Shown here: positions 40,139-49,513 of the stretch, piece by piece
Numbering within the stretch: position 1 is the stretch's first letter
Layout: every line of letters starts with the position of its first letter
Source: Palsa-851 sp035534435
GTDB lineage: Bacteria; Chloroflexota; Dormibacteria; Aeolococcales; Aeolococcaceae
Direction: 5' to 3'
Assembly: GCA_035534435.1 (NCBI GenBank)
Contig: DATLRX010000057.1
Coordinates: 1 to 64,000, forward strand
Length of the DNA stretch: 64,000 nt
The notes under the pieces: model-generated
Told to the model about the DNA's origin: nothing
The model's database searches: none
The model's input: only the letters and a program-made list of their open reading frames with translations
Program-made: the position numbers and the translations under genes

Positions 40139-41311
40139 CTACCGCCGGCGGATCTTGCCCAGCGCGGTGCGATCGAGACTCTCGACGAGGATCAGCTCGC
40201 GCGGGAGCTTGTGCCGGGCGATCGTCGCCCCGGCATACGTGCGCAACGACTCGAGCGTCGGCGGCGCACTGTGGCTCGCCGGCACGACACGGGCGACAAT
40301 GCGCTGCCCCCACTCGCGGTCGGCGCTCGCCGAGACGGCGACGGCGGAGACACCGGGATGCCCGGCGAGCGCGGCCTCGACCTCGGCCGGCCAGATCTTC
40401 TCGCCCCCGCTGACGATCACATCGGCGAGCTTCCCGCGAACCCGCACGGTGCCATCGGCGTCGATCTCGCCACCGTCGCCTGTGCGCAGCCAGCCGTCCG
40501 CATCGAACGCCGCGGCGGTGGCCGCCTGATCGAGACGGTACCCGCGCATGAGCGTGGGTCCCCGGATCAGCAGCTCGCTCCCTGCGGTGGCGTGCACCTC
40601 GACGCCGGGAAGCGGGCGGCCGTCGTAGACGACACCGCCGCACGTCTCCGTCATGCCGTATGTCTGCACCACCGGCGCGCCGGCGGCAACCGCCCGGTCA
40701 CGCAGGGGTGCATCCATGCCTGAGCCACCGACGAGCATCGCGCGAAAGTGGCGCAGGCCGGCGCCGGCGTCGAGCAGGCGGGTCAGCTGCGTCGGGACGA
40801 TCGACGTGAAGCGCGCGTCGGGAAGCCCCGCCACGGTCCCCGCCGTGAGCTGGCTGCGAAAGCTCACCGGTGCGCCGAGCAGGAGATGCCGGTAGACCAC
40901 GAGCATGCCGCCGATGTGCGCGAGCGGCAGGCACGACAGCCACCGGTCCGTGGCACCCGCTCCCAGCACGACGGCCGATGCGCGGATCGCCGCATCGACG
41001 GCGCTATGCGGCAGCTCCGCGAGCGCGGGCGTGCCGGATGTCCCGGAGGTCGCGATCACGAGTGCTATCGCCTCGTCTGCGGGCGCGCCGTCGACCCGGC
41101 GCATGCCGTCCGTGTCGACGAGCACCGTCGGCCGCGCGCGCTCCAGCAGCCGCTCGCGCTCCGGAGTGGTCAGACCCATGTGAAGCGGGAGGACCGCGAA
41201 TCCCAGGTCGAGCGCGCTGCGCAGGATCGGCAGCCACGCCCGGCCGGGCGGCAGCGCGACAGCCACCAGGTCTCCGGCTCGGACCGTGTTGCGACGGGAG
41301 GGAATCGGCAC
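40139..41311 (-). CDS. menE: o-succinylbenzoate-CoA ligase MenE
   Basis: 390 aa, short as usual for MenE in the acyl-adenylate family. ATP loop VIATSGTSGTP, YGMTETCGG, LRTGDGGEIDADG, and the C-terminal catalytic Lys in RTALGKIRRR. Activates o-succinylbenzoate to its CoA ester. It diverges from menBACD. The GTG start at 41311 follows a TACGCT -10 hexamer by 7 nt. Confidence 0.9.
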   Translation of the reverse strand: MPIPSRRNTVRAGDLVAVALPPGRAWLPILRSALDLGFAVLPLHMGLTTPERERLLERARPTVLVDTDGMRRVDGAPADEAIALVIATSGTSGTPALAELPHSAVDAAIRASAVVLGAGATDRWLSCLPLAHIGGMLVVYRHLLLGAPVSFRSQLTAGTVAGLPDARFTSIVPTQLTRLLDAGAGLRHFRAMLVGGSGMDAPLRDRAVAAGAPVVQTYGMTETCGGVVYDGRPLPGVEVHATAGSELLIRGPTLMRGYRLDQAATAAAFDADGWLRTGDGGEIDADGTVRVRGKLADVIVSGGEKIWPAEVEAALAGHPGVSAVAVSASADREWGQRIVARVVPASHSAPPTLESLRTYAGATIARHKLPRELILVESLDRTALGKIRRR

Positions 41312-41318
41312 TGCTTCG

Positions 41319-41324
41319 AGCGTA
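41319..41324 (-). promoter_or_regulatory. -10 element for menE (leaderless)
   Basis: TACGCT on the minus strand, 7 nt before the GTG at 41311. Confidence 0.45.
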
Positions 41325-41348
41325 CCGCCCGCGCCGAGCCCGTCGGGC

Positions 41349-41354
41349 TACCAT
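41349..41354 (+). promoter_or_regulatory. candidate -10 element for menBACD
   Basis: TACCAT, 25 bp from the divergent menE -10. It would give a leader of about 50 nt with a TGAGG Shine-Dalgarno run before menB. Confidence 0.35.
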
Positions 41355-41409
41355 CGGGGCGAACGCGCAAGCGCGATCGATTCGAGATCAGCCTGAGGTG
41401 TATCGCATC

Positions 41410-42222
41410 GTGGAGTGGGTCGCGACCGGCGAATGGGAGGACATTCGCTACCAGACCGCCGGCGGCATCGCCAAGCTGACGATCAACCGGCCCGAGGTTC
41501 GCAACGCCTTCCGGCCCACGACGCTGTTCGAGCTCACCCGCGCGTTCGAGATGGCACGCGACGACCCGGAGATCGGGGTGATCATCCTCACCGGCGAGGG
41601 GCCGGATGCGTTCTGCTCGGGTGGTGATCAGCGCATCCGCGGCGACGACGGGTACCGCGACGCCACAGGTGTCGGGCGGCTCAACGTCCTCGACCTCCAG
41701 GTGCAGATCCGACGGTTGCCGAAGCCCGTGATCGCCATGGTCGCCGGTTACGCGATCGGCGGCGGCCACGTGCTCCACCTCGTGTGCGACATGACCATCG
41801 CCGCTGAGAACGCGCGCTTCGGTCAGACCGGCCCGAAGGTCGGCTCGTTCGACGCCGGGTACGGGTCGGGCCTGCTCGCCCGGACCATCGGGCTCAAGCG
41901 CGCGAAGGAGATCTGGTTTCTCTGCGAGCAGTACGACGCCGCGACCGCCGAGCGCTGGGGGCTCGTGAACCGCGTCGTTCCGCTGGAAGGGCTCGAGGAG
42001 GCAACCGTCGCGGTGTGCAACCGCATGCTCGAGATGAGCCCGCTTGCGTTGCGCCTGCTGAAGGCGGGCTTCAACGCAGACCAGGATGGTCTTGCGGGCG
42101 TGCAGCAGCTCGCCGGCGACGCGACCCTCCTCTACTACATGAGCGAGGAGGCGCAGGAAGGGCGCGACGCATACGTGCAGAAGCGAAAGCCGGACTTCGC
42201 GAAGTTCCCACACCGCCCGTGA
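41410..42222 (+). CDS. menB: 1,4-dihydroxy-2-naphthoyl-CoA synthase MenB
   Basis: 270 aa, crotonase fold. INRPEVRNAFRP, FCSGGDQRIRG, MVAGYAIGGGHVLHLVCD, GPKVGSFDAGYG and the C-terminal KRKPDFAKFPHRP are diagnostic for MenB. It closes the second naphthoquinone ring from o-succinylbenzoyl-CoA. GTG at 41410 chosen because the family begins at this VEWV block and GAGG lies about 11 nt upstream; an in-frame GTG at 41398 is the alternative. 4-bp overlap with menA. Confidence 0.93.
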   Translation: MEWVATGEWEDIRYQTAGGIAKLTINRPEVRNAFRPTTLFELTRAFEMARDDPEIGVIILTGEGPDAFCSGGDQRIRGDDGYRDATGVGRLNVLDLQVQIRRLPKPVIAMVAGYAIGGGHVLHLVCDMTIAAENARFGQTGPKVGSFDAGYGSGLLARTIGLKRAKEIWFLCEQYDAATAERWGLVNRVVPLEGLEEATVAVCNRMLEMSPLALRLLKAGFNADQDGLAGVQQLAGDATLLYYMSEEAQEGRDAYVQKRKPDFAKFPHRP

Positions 42223-43118
42223 TCGCGGAGGCGGCGCCCCGGCCGGGACCGCTCGCCGTCTGGTGGATCGGGGCTCGACCACGAACGCTGGTCGCGGCAA
42301 TCGTGCCCGTGCTTGTCGGCGCGTCATGGGCGGGACGGCATGCGGTGTCGATTCCGCGATCCCTGCTCGCGTTGCTGGTGGCCGTCGCGTTCCAGATCGG
42401 CGTCAACTACGCCAACGACTACTTCGACGGTGTGCGGGGCGTGGACACGGCAGCACGCATGGGACCGAGGCGTCTTGTCGCGTCCGGCCTTGCTCCGGCA
42501 CGCGCAGTCGCGACTGCCGCGATCGTGATGGTGAGCGTCGGCGCGATCGCCGGCCTTGCGCTGGCGCTGCTGACGACGCCGTGGCTCATCGCGGCCGGCG
42601 CCGCCTCTGTGCTCGGACTGCTCCTGTACTCGGGAGGCCCGTGGCCGTATGCGTCGGTCGGTCTCGGCGAACTCTCCGTGTTCGTCTTCTTCGGGCTCGT
42701 CGCGACGTGCGGCACCGCATACGTGCAGCAGGACCGGCTCGACGCGAGCGTGCTCTGGCTCGCGGTCCCGGTCGGCCTGCTCGCATGCGCGCTGCTGATG
42801 GCCAACAACCTTCGCGACATCCCGACGGACAGCCTCGCGGGGAAGCGGACGCTGGCCGTGCGGCTCGGCGCGCAGCGCAGCCGCGCGCTGCTGGTCGCGA
42901 CGGTCACCGTCGCGCTGCTTGTGCCGACGGTGGGCGCGCTGGTTCGCTCGCTGCCGTGGTTGACGGTCTTGACGTTGATCACCGTGCCGCTGGCAATCGC
43001 GCCGCTGCGCGTGGTGCGTGCCGCCGAAGGACGCGCGCTCGTCCCTGCGCTCATCGGAATCACCCGGCTCGAGCTGGTGTTCGGCATCATCCTCGCCGGG
43101 GCGCTGCTGGCGTCGTGA
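42219..43118 (+). CDS. menA: 1,4-dihydroxy-2-naphthoate polyprenyltransferase MenA
   Basis: 299 aa, about nine membrane helices. Aspartate-rich motifs NYANDYFDGVRGVDT and NNLRDIPTD bind the Mg-polyprenyl diphosphate. Attaches the isoprenoid tail to DHNA in the membrane. The GTG start overlaps the menB stop, and its own stop overlaps the menC GTG. Confidence 0.93.
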   Translation: MIAEAAPRPGPLAVWWIGARPRTLVAAIVPVLVGASWAGRHAVSIPRSLLALLVAVAFQIGVNYANDYFDGVRGVDTAARMGPRRLVASGLAPARAVATAAIVMVSVGAIAGLALALLTTPWLIAAGAASVLGLLLYSGGPWPYASVGLGELSVFVFFGLVATCGTAYVQQDRLDASVLWLAVPVGLLACALLMANNLRDIPTDSLAGKRTLAVRLGAQRSRALLVATVTVALLVPTVGALVRSLPWLTVLTLITVPLAIAPLRVVRAAEGRALVPALIGITRLELVFGIILAGALLAS

Positions 43119-43972
43119 GGCGACTCCACTTCAGCATCGAGCTCCTCCACCCGGTGATGGGCGTGACGAGGCGCAGCGGCTACCTGCTCGAAGGGCCGGC
43201 CGGGTGGGGGGAATGCTCGCCGCTCGCGAGCTGGAACGAGGCCGAGCGCGAGGCGGCGGAACGCTCGGCGCTCGAAGCGGCGATGCTGCCGTTTCCCGCG
43301 ACTGACAGCGCGCGAGTCGCGGTGAACGCGATGATCCCCCGTGTCGCACCCGATGTTGCTGCCACTCTTGCCCTCAACTCGGGGTGCGGCACGGTCAAGG
43401 TGAAGGTCGGCGATGCCGACTCACTGGACAGGGTCGCCGCGGTCCGGGCTGCGTGCGGCCCCGGGGTGCGCATCCGGCTCGACGCCAATGGCGCGTGGGA
43501 CGTCGACACCACGCTGCGCATGCTGACCGTGCTCAGCGTGTACGACATCGAGCTGGTGGAGGACCCGGTCGTGTCGCTCGAGGAGCTGGCGACACTTCGC
43601 GGCCGCGTCCCCATGCCGATTGCAGCCGAGTCCTCGATCCGGACTGTGGCAGACGCGCGTCGCTTCCACGACATCGAGGCCGCGGACGTGATCGTCCTCA
43701 AACCGCAACGTATCGGTGGCGTCCGTGAGGCCCTTCGCGCCGCGGAGGCCGCCGGAGTGCCCGCGATCGCGTCGAGTGCTCTCGAGACCTCCGTGGGGCT
43801 CGCCGCGGTGGTCGCGCTTGCGGCGTCCCTGCCGGAGTCGCCGTTCGCGCACGGCGCCGGCACAGCGCTGCTGCTCGCGACGGATGTCGTCAGCGATCCG
43901 CTGCTGCCGGTGAACGGCTGGATCGTCCCGCGACGCCCGCATGTCAGGGCCGACGTCCTCACCCCGGCATGA
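43115..43972 (+). CDS. menC: o-succinylbenzoate synthase MenC
   Basis: 285 aa, enolase superfamily barrel, somewhat short. KVKVGD carries the first catalytic Lys, IRLDANGAW, ELVEDPV and AAESS the metal ligands, and VLKPQRIGG the second Lys. Dehydrates SHCHC to o-succinylbenzoate. Coupled on both sides by GTGA/ATGA overlaps. Confidence 0.9.
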   Translation: MRRLHFSIELLHPVMGVTRRSGYLLEGPAGWGECSPLASWNEAEREAAERSALEAAMLPFPATDSARVAVNAMIPRVAPDVAATLALNSGCGTVKVKVGDADSLDRVAAVRAACGPGVRIRLDANGAWDVDTTLRMLTVLSVYDIELVEDPVVSLEELATLRGRVPMPIAAESSIRTVADARRFHDIEAADVIVLKPQRIGGVREALRAAEAAGVPAIASSALETSVGLAAVVALAASLPESPFAHGAGTALLLATDVVSDPLLPVNGWIVPRRPHVRADVLTPA

Positions 43973-45693
43973 GCGAACCCGGCGAGGGAGACATCGCGCT
44001 GGCGTGCGTGAACGTGCTGCTCGACGAACTCGTCCTCGGTGGCGTCTCGCACATGTGCATGACACCGGGCTCGCGCTCGACGCCGATCGCGCTCGCCGCC
44101 GCCCGCCATCCCGGCATCACGCTCCACGTGCATGTCGACGAGCGTTCCTCCGCGTTCTTCGCGCTCGGCATCGCCGCGGCGTCCGGCGCGCCGGTGGCGA
44201 CGTTCTGCACCTCGGGGACCGCCGCGGCGAACCACCATCCCGCGGTTGTCGAAGCATTCATGGCGCGGGTGCCGCTCATCGTGCTCACGGCAGACCGTCC
44301 GCCGGAGCTGCAGGGTGTGGGTGCCAATCAGACGATCAACCAGCAGGAGCTGTTCGGGACATTCGTCAAATGGTTCTGCGACAGCGGAGTGCCCGACGAC
44401 GGCGCGCGGGCGTTCCATCACTGGAGCTCGCTCGGAGGGCGCGCGATCTTTCACGCTACCGGCGACCCTCCCGGGCCGGTGCACCTGAACCTTCCGTTCC
44501 GGGAGCCGCTGCTTCCCAGCGGCGATGCGATACACACGGGATCGCCGTTCGCACGCTCGACGTATACGGCGACGCACGCGTCGCCGGATCGCATGCCCGC
44601 GTTCGCCCGCGAAGTGGCGACCGGACACAGGGTCGTCGTCGTTGCCGGACGTCTTCGGGTGCCTCCCGCGGGCCTGGCAGAGCTCTGCGCCGAGCGCGGC
44701 TGGCCGCTGCTCGCGGAGCCGATCTCGGGGTTGCGCGGCGCCGCGAGCGGAGTGGACGGCGGCCCGCTTCGCGCGGGCGCCCTCCTCGCCGCCGACGCCG
44801 GATTCCGGGAGCGCCAGCACGCGGACCTCGTCATCCAGTTCGGCGCGGCGCCGACCTCACGCGGCGTGCAGGAGCTGGTGCGCAGCGCGGATCGGTTGCT
44901 CATCGTCGACCCCGATGGTCTCGTCGCCGACCCGGATCGACGCTCGACGCTGACCATCGACCGTGACCCGGCGGCGGTCATCGCGGCGCTGCGCGAAACG
45001 CGCACGTCGCTGCCGCGCACGAGCCCGCAGTGGGCCGGCGACTGGCAGGAGGGCGATCGGCTCGTGCGTTTCGCGGTCGACGCCCTGCTCGATGGATGGA
45101 GTGAACCCTTCGAGGGACGGATCGCCCGCGACCTCGCCGCCGCGATCCCGAACGGCGGCGTGCTCTTCGCGGGCTCGAGCATGCCGATCCGCGACATCGA
45201 CCAGTACATGGCACCGCGCGACGGGCTTCGAGTGCTGGCCAATCGCGGCGCGAGCGGCATCGACGGGCTGGTTTCGACGGTGTTCGGCATCGCCGCCGTG
45301 AGCACCCCGACCTACGCCCTGCTCGGCGACCTCGCGCTCCTGCACGATGCGGCGGGCCTGCTCTGGGGAGCACGACGCTGTCCCGGCGCGGTGCTCGTCG
45401 TGATCGACAACGACGGCGGCGGCATCTTCTCCCTGCTCCCGCAGTCGTCCCTGCCGCGACAGGAGTTCGAGCTGCTCTTCGGCACGCCCCACGGCCTCGA
45501 TCTCGAGGCGATCGCGCGCTCGGCGGGGGCGGGCGTGCGCTCGCTCGATCGTGCCGAGGTGTTCGTCCCTGCACTCCACGAAGCGGAGGCGTCCGGCGGC
45601 GTCCAGGTCGTGCGTGTGCGCGTCGACCGCTCGCGATCGGCGGCGTTGCGAGCCGAGGTCGGACGCACCGTGGCCGCAGCGCTCGCCGGCTGA
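43969..45693 (+). CDS. menD: SEPHCHC synthase MenD
   Basis: 574 aa, thiamine diphosphate enzyme. The Glu-containing N-terminal domain MTPGSRSTPIALAA ... VDERSSAFFALG is MenD-specific. SSMPIRDIDQYM and GDLALLHDAAGL with DNDGGGIFS form the ThDP/Mg site. Joins isochorismate and 2-oxoglutarate. The ATG overlaps the menC stop; it converges with menF 5 bp later. Confidence 0.95.
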   Translation: MSEPGEGDIALACVNVLLDELVLGGVSHMCMTPGSRSTPIALAAARHPGITLHVHVDERSSAFFALGIAAASGAPVATFCTSGTAAANHHPAVVEAFMARVPLIVLTADRPPELQGVGANQTINQQELFGTFVKWFCDSGVPDDGARAFHHWSSLGGRAIFHATGDPPGPVHLNLPFREPLLPSGDAIHTGSPFARSTYTATHASPDRMPAFAREVATGHRVVVVAGRLRVPPAGLAELCAERGWPLLAEPISGLRGAASGVDGGPLRAGALLAADAGFRERQHADLVIQFGAAPTSRGVQELVRSADRLLIVDPDGLVADPDRRSTLTIDRDPAAVIAALRETRTSLPRTSPQWAGDWQEGDRLVRFAVDALLDGWSEPFEGRIARDLAAAIPNGGVLFAGSSMPIRDIDQYMAPRDGLRVLANRGASGIDGLVSTVFGIAAVSTPTYALLGDLALLHDAAGLLWGARRCPGAVLVVIDNDGGGIFSLLPQSSLPRQEFELLFGTPHGLDLEAIARSAGAGVRSLDRAEVFVPALHEAEASGGVQVVRVRVDRSRSAALRAEVGRTVAAALAG

Positions 45694-45698
45694 GACGC

Positions 45699-46883
45699 TC
45701 AGTCCTCGGCGGGCAGGGCTCCGAGGGCTCTGAGCACGGGACCGAACTTGGCCTCGGTCTCGAGATCCTCAGCCGCCGGGTCGGAGCCGGCGACGATTCC
45801 CGCTCCGGCATGCAGGCGCGCCGTGGCGCCCGTGATCTCGGCGCAGCGAAGGGTGATCGCCCACTCGCCGTCGCCGCGGGCGTCGACCCAACCGACGAGA
45901 CCGGCATAGAAGCGGCGGTCGAAGTCCTCGAGCCGGCTGATCACGGCCGACGCGGCGGCCCGCGGCGTGCCGCAAACCGCAGGCGTGGGGTGCAGCGACG
46001 CGGCCATCGCCAGCGCATCTGGCGCGTCGGGTCTGAGGGTGCCGCGGACGGCGGTCCGCAGGTGCCAGAGGGTGGCGGTGGGGCTCAGCGACGGCTCCGG
46101 ATCGACGATCAGCTCCGAGCAATAAGGGGCCAGGCCGTCAGCGACCGCCTCGGCGATGAGCCGGTGCTCACGCTGCTCCTTTCCCGACGCCAGCAGCTCG
46201 CGGGCGATCTCCCGGTCCCGAGCGGGGTCCGCGCTGCGCAGCGCGGTTCCCGCCAGCGGGTCGCTCGACACCGTCATCCCCTCGCGGCGCAGGAGCAGCT
46301 CCGGGGAAGCGCCGACGAGCGTGCTGCCGCCGCCGGGGAGCGAGACCAGGAACACGTACGACCCCGGCTCGGCAGCCGACAGCCTGCGCGCGACGACGCG
46401 CGGGTCGATCGGACGGTCGGCCTCGACCGCCAGGCTGCGCGCAAGGACGACCTTCTCGATCTCACCGGCCTCGATCGCTTCAAGGGCGCGTTCGACAGCG
46501 GACTCGTAGTCGACCGGGAGTGGCTCGGGGATGAGCGAGCGCACCGCCCAGACAGGCTCCGGCGCAATCCCGGAGAACGCCGGCTCGTCGCGCAGCGCCA
46601 TGTCCGGCACGCGCAGCACGGCTTCGCAGCCGCCGCTGTACGGCAGCGCTCCGAGAGCGATCGCGGTTCCCCCGACCTCGGCCAGGACGGTCTGGGTCAG
46701 GGCAGCAGCGCGAGCGACATGATCAGGACCCGCCGGGACCACCACGGAGCGCGACCTCCCCATGGCCGAGACACCCGCGTCGCCATGCTGGATGACCACG
46801 CTCGAGCGCTCGCCGAAGGCCGCGAACAGATCGTCTCCGGCGGCATCAGCCCCGGCCTGCGGCGCGGGCCTCGTGAGGCTCAT
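45699..46883 (-). CDS. menF: isochorismate synthase MenF
   Basis: 394 aa, chorismate-utilising fold. EIEKVVLARS, SPELLLRREG, DPLAGTALR, EHRLIAEAV, LHPTPAVCGTPRAAA and FYAGLVGWVDARGDGEW are typical of MenF/EntC. Commits chorismate to menaquinone (or siderophore) synthesis; beside menD, menaquinone is certain enough. The ATG overlaps the menG stop (ATGA at 46880-46883). Confidence 0.93.
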   Translation of the reverse strand: MSLTRPAPQAGADAAGDDLFAAFGERSSVVIQHGDAGVSAMGRSRSVVVPAGPDHVARAAALTQTVLAEVGGTAIALGALPYSGGCEAVLRVPDMALRDEPAFSGIAPEPVWAVRSLIPEPLPVDYESAVERALEAIEAGEIEKVVLARSLAVEADRPIDPRVVARRLSAAEPGSYVFLVSLPGGGSTLVGASPELLLRREGMTVSSDPLAGTALRSADPARDREIARELLASGKEQREHRLIAEAVADGLAPYCSELIVDPEPSLSPTATLWHLRTAVRGTLRPDAPDALAMAASLHPTPAVCGTPRAAASAVISRLEDFDRRFYAGLVGWVDARGDGEWAITLRCAEITGATARLHAGAGIVAGSDPAAEDLETEAKFGPVLRALGALPAED

Positions 46884-47569
46884 CGCCGGACCCCGATCAG
46901 GAGTTGCGCGGCGCCGGCGCCGAGCACCACACGACGGCAGTGCACGAATCCCGAGCGAGCGAGCAGATCGAGCAGGCCATCGGGCGGGGGGAGATACGCC
47001 GTGGACGCCGGGAGATAGCGATAGGCGCTCCGGTCCGAGATCAGACCGCCGACGAGCGGGACGACGCGCCGGAAGTAGAGCGAGTGCATCCACCGAAGCA
47101 CGGGGTTGCGAGGCTCCGACACTTCGAGAAAGACGGCGCGGCCGCCGCGACGGATCACTCGCGCCGCCTCATCGAAGCAGGAGCCGATGTCGACGACGTT
47201 CCGGAGCGCGAAGCCGCTGATCGCTCCGTCGACGGACGCGTCGCGTAGCGGCAGGGCGAGCGCGTCGGCGCGAACGAGGGGCGCTGTCGTGCGGGCCTTG
47301 GCGAGCATGCCGGCCGCCATGTCGACCCCGACGCCCTTCAATCCCGAGCGCTCGAGCACCCTGCACAGGTCGCCGGTGCCGCATCCCAGATCGACGACGC
47401 GCGCACCGGCCGGAAGCCGCAGCTCACGCACCGCACGGCGGCGCCAGCCGGCATCGAGGCCGAGGGTCATCACGCGGTTGACCAGGTCGTAGCGCGGCGC
47501 GATCCGGTCGAACATCTCCTCGACGGCCTGCGCCTTCCGCTCGCCGATCGGGAGCTCGGCCGCGGTCAC
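46880..47569 (-). CDS. menG: demethylmenaquinone methyltransferase MenG (UbiE family)
   Basis: 229 aa. FDRIAPRYDLVNRVMTLGLD is the UbiE/MenG signature, SAM site VVDLGCGTGDL, and SGFALRNVVD the second family block. Last step of menaquinone synthesis. The GTG start at 47569 follows a TAGAGT -10 hexamer by 6 nt; menF is coupled downstream. Confidence 0.93.
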   Translation of the reverse strand: MTAAELPIGERKAQAVEEMFDRIAPRYDLVNRVMTLGLDAGWRRRAVRELRLPAGARVVDLGCGTGDLCRVLERSGLKGVGVDMAAGMLAKARTTAPLVRADALALPLRDASVDGAISGFALRNVVDIGSCFDEAARVIRRGGRAVFLEVSEPRNPVLRWMHSLYFRRVVPLVGGLISDRSAYRYLPASTAYLPPPDGLLDLLARSGFVHCRRVVLGAGAAQLLIGVRR

Positions 47570-47575
47570 GAATCC

Positions 47576-47581
47576 ACTCTA
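47576..47581 (-). promoter_or_regulatory. -10 element for menG-menF (leaderless)
   Basis: TAGAGT on the minus strand, 6 nt before the GTG at 47569. Confidence 0.5.
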
Positions 47582-47606
47582 CCAAGCATCCCGCCGGGCG
47601 CCTGAC

Positions 47607-48647
47607 TCAGCCCTGATCGATGGCGCGGCTCGACCGCGGATGCATGCGGAGGACCGTCTCGACCGCGAACACCACGATCGCGGTGGCCACCGCGACCACG
47701 GCGAGGAGTTCGGCGAGGCGCTCGGGACCACCGGACCCGGTCCCGACGACCCACCACAGCCAATCGCGGAATGCGAGCGCGGTCGGCACGGCGACGGAGC
47801 CGATGACTGCCGCATCGACCACCCGGCGCCGCCATCCGGCCACGGGCCGGTCGCTCCGCACCAGGCCGACGTACGACCCCGCCGGGACGAGGAACGCGAA
47901 CATCCCGCTCGATCCGACCACGACGTCGATCCAGAGGGCGGGTCCCGCCCCCTCACGGAGCAGCGTGTTCAGAGCGAGGAGCACCCCGAACGCGAGCGCC
48001 GCGGCGACGGCGGCGACCAGCGGGAACCGCCGGATCGGCCGGACGACCGCACGGTCGAGCCACGCGATGCCCTCGTGCGCGAAGCGCGCGAGCGGCCCGA
48101 GCCACCTCGTGCACCATTCGGCGAGCACGAGGACGTCGCTGAGCAGGTCGGTGGCGGGCGCTGGGTCGCCGGTCATGTGCGGCACCGACCGGGCTGCGCG
48201 CCTCACGCCGACCCATGCAGAGGCGACCGCGACGGAGAGCACCGCGATGACGGCGATCATCACCCCCGTACCGGCGATCCAGTTCTCCCGATTCGCCTGC
48301 ACGGCAACGCTGATCCAGTCGGCGGCGAGCGTCACCGTCATCGCGCCGAGCACCACACCGCAGCAGCGGAGGACGCCGAGCACCCGCTCGATCGGCAGCG
48401 GCTGATCGCGGCGGCAGAGCGCGATCCGCACCAGGCACACGGCGGCGACCAGGGGCACGAAGAACACCGCGAACGAGGTCACGGCGTCGTACGGGTCATT
48501 GCTCCACGGAAGGTGGTCGTACAGCCCGAGGAACTGCTTGGCCGGAAGCTGAAACGCGAGGAATACGAACGCGGCGACGAGCACCGCCCCGGCCGCGCGC
48601 GCAACGGTCTCACGGCGTGGATCTCCGACCGGAAGGTACGTCCGCAT
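47607..48647 (-). CDS. integral membrane protein of unknown function
   Basis: 346 aa. About eight or nine hydrophobic helices in two groups, split by a central cytoplasmic segment (about 165-205, TDLLSDVLVLAEWCTRWLG). No transporter or enzyme motif. ATG at 48647. It precedes nothing on its own strand except menG 37 bp downstream, and diverges from the ABC pair. Confidence 0.65.
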   Translation of the reverse strand: MRTYLPVGDPRRETVARAAGAVLVAAFVFLAFQLPAKQFLGLYDHLPWSNDPYDAVTSFAVFFVPLVAAVCLVRIALCRRDQPLPIERVLGVLRCCGVVLGAMTVTLAADWISVAVQANRENWIAGTGVMIAVIAVLSVAVASAWVGVRRAARSVPHMTGDPAPATDLLSDVLVLAEWCTRWLGPLARFAHEGIAWLDRAVVRPIRRFPLVAAVAAALAFGVLLALNTLLREGAGPALWIDVVVGSSGMFAFLVPAGSYVGLVRSDRPVAGWRRRVVDAAVIGSVAVPTALAFRDWLWWVVGTGSGGPERLAELLAVVAVATAIVVFAVETVLRMHPRSSRAIDQG

Positions 48648-48708
48648 GCCCGGATGAAACCACTGGCGCGGCCGTATGGCTACGGTCGGCGCCCGGACGC
48701 GCTTCGTT

Positions 48709-48714
48709 TACCCT
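48709..48714 (+). promoter_or_regulatory. -10 element for the LolD-like ATPase gene (leaderless)
   Basis: TACCCT, 6 nt before the ATG at 48721. Confidence 0.5.
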
Positions 48715-48720
48715 GGGGCC

Positions 48721-49491
48721 ATGGCGGTCAGCTCCATCCCCGCGCCGAGCGCGGTCTCCGAGTCGCAGTCGGTCGCCGCGCGAGCAACCGACGCGGTCAA
48801 GGTCTACGGTCGCGGCGACGCAATGGTGCGCGCGCTGGACGGTGTGACCGTCGCGTTCGCGAAGGGCCAGTTCAGCGCGATCATGGGACCGTCTGGGTCC
48901 GGGAAGTCGACACTGCTGCACTGCCTCGCCGGTCTCGACCGGCTCACATCCGGAACCGTGCACATCGGCGATGTGGAACTGGGCAGCCTCGGCGACAAGT
49001 CGCTCACGCTGCTGCGCCGCGAGCGCGTCGGCTTCATCTTCCAGTCGTTCAACCTTGTTCCGACGCTGTCCGCGTACGACAACATCGTCCTGCCGCTGAC
49101 CATCGCGGGCCGCAAGCCGGACGCCGCCGCGCTCGCGGAGGTGGTGCGCATCACCGGGCTCGGCGACCGCCTCAAGCATCGTCCGAACGAGCTGTCCGGC
49201 GGGCAGCAGCAACGCGTCGCGGCGGCGCGCGCACTCGCCAGCCAGCCCGAGATCATCTTCGCCGACGAGCCGACGGGAAACCTCGATTCGAGAGCGAGCA
49301 GCGACCTGCTGGACTTTCTGCGCCATGCGGTGTCCGAGCTCGGCCAGACCATCATCATGGTGACGCACGATCCCATCGCCGCCGCTCACGCGGACCGTGT
49401 GGTGTTCCTCGCCGACGGACACGTGGTCCACGAGATGCATGGACCGACGGCCGACAGCATCCTCGGCGTCATGCGTCACCTCGGTGACTGA
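48721..49491 (+). CDS. ABC transporter ATP-binding protein, LolD/MacB type
   Basis: 256 aa. Walker A GPSGSGKST, FIFQSFNLVPTLSAYDN, signature ELSGGQQQRVAAARAL, Walker B IIFADEPTGNLDS, H-loop VTHDPIAA. This is the mechanotransmission-type family that works with FtsX-like permeases. The downstream FtsX gene (22 bp) is its partner. Confidence 0.93.
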   Translation: MAVSSIPAPSAVSESQSVAARATDAVKVYGRGDAMVRALDGVTVAFAKGQFSAIMGPSGSGKSTLLHCLAGLDRLTSGTVHIGDVELGSLGDKSLTLLRRERVGFIFQSFNLVPTLSAYDNIVLPLTIAGRKPDAAALAEVVRITGLGDRLKHRPNELSGGQQQRVAAARALASQPEIIFADEPTGNLDSRASSDLLDFLRHAVSELGQTIIMVTHDPIAAAHADRVVFLADGHVVHEMHGPTADSILGVMRHLGD

Positions 49492-49513
49492 CCAGCTCAC
49501 GCGGGGTTGACGG

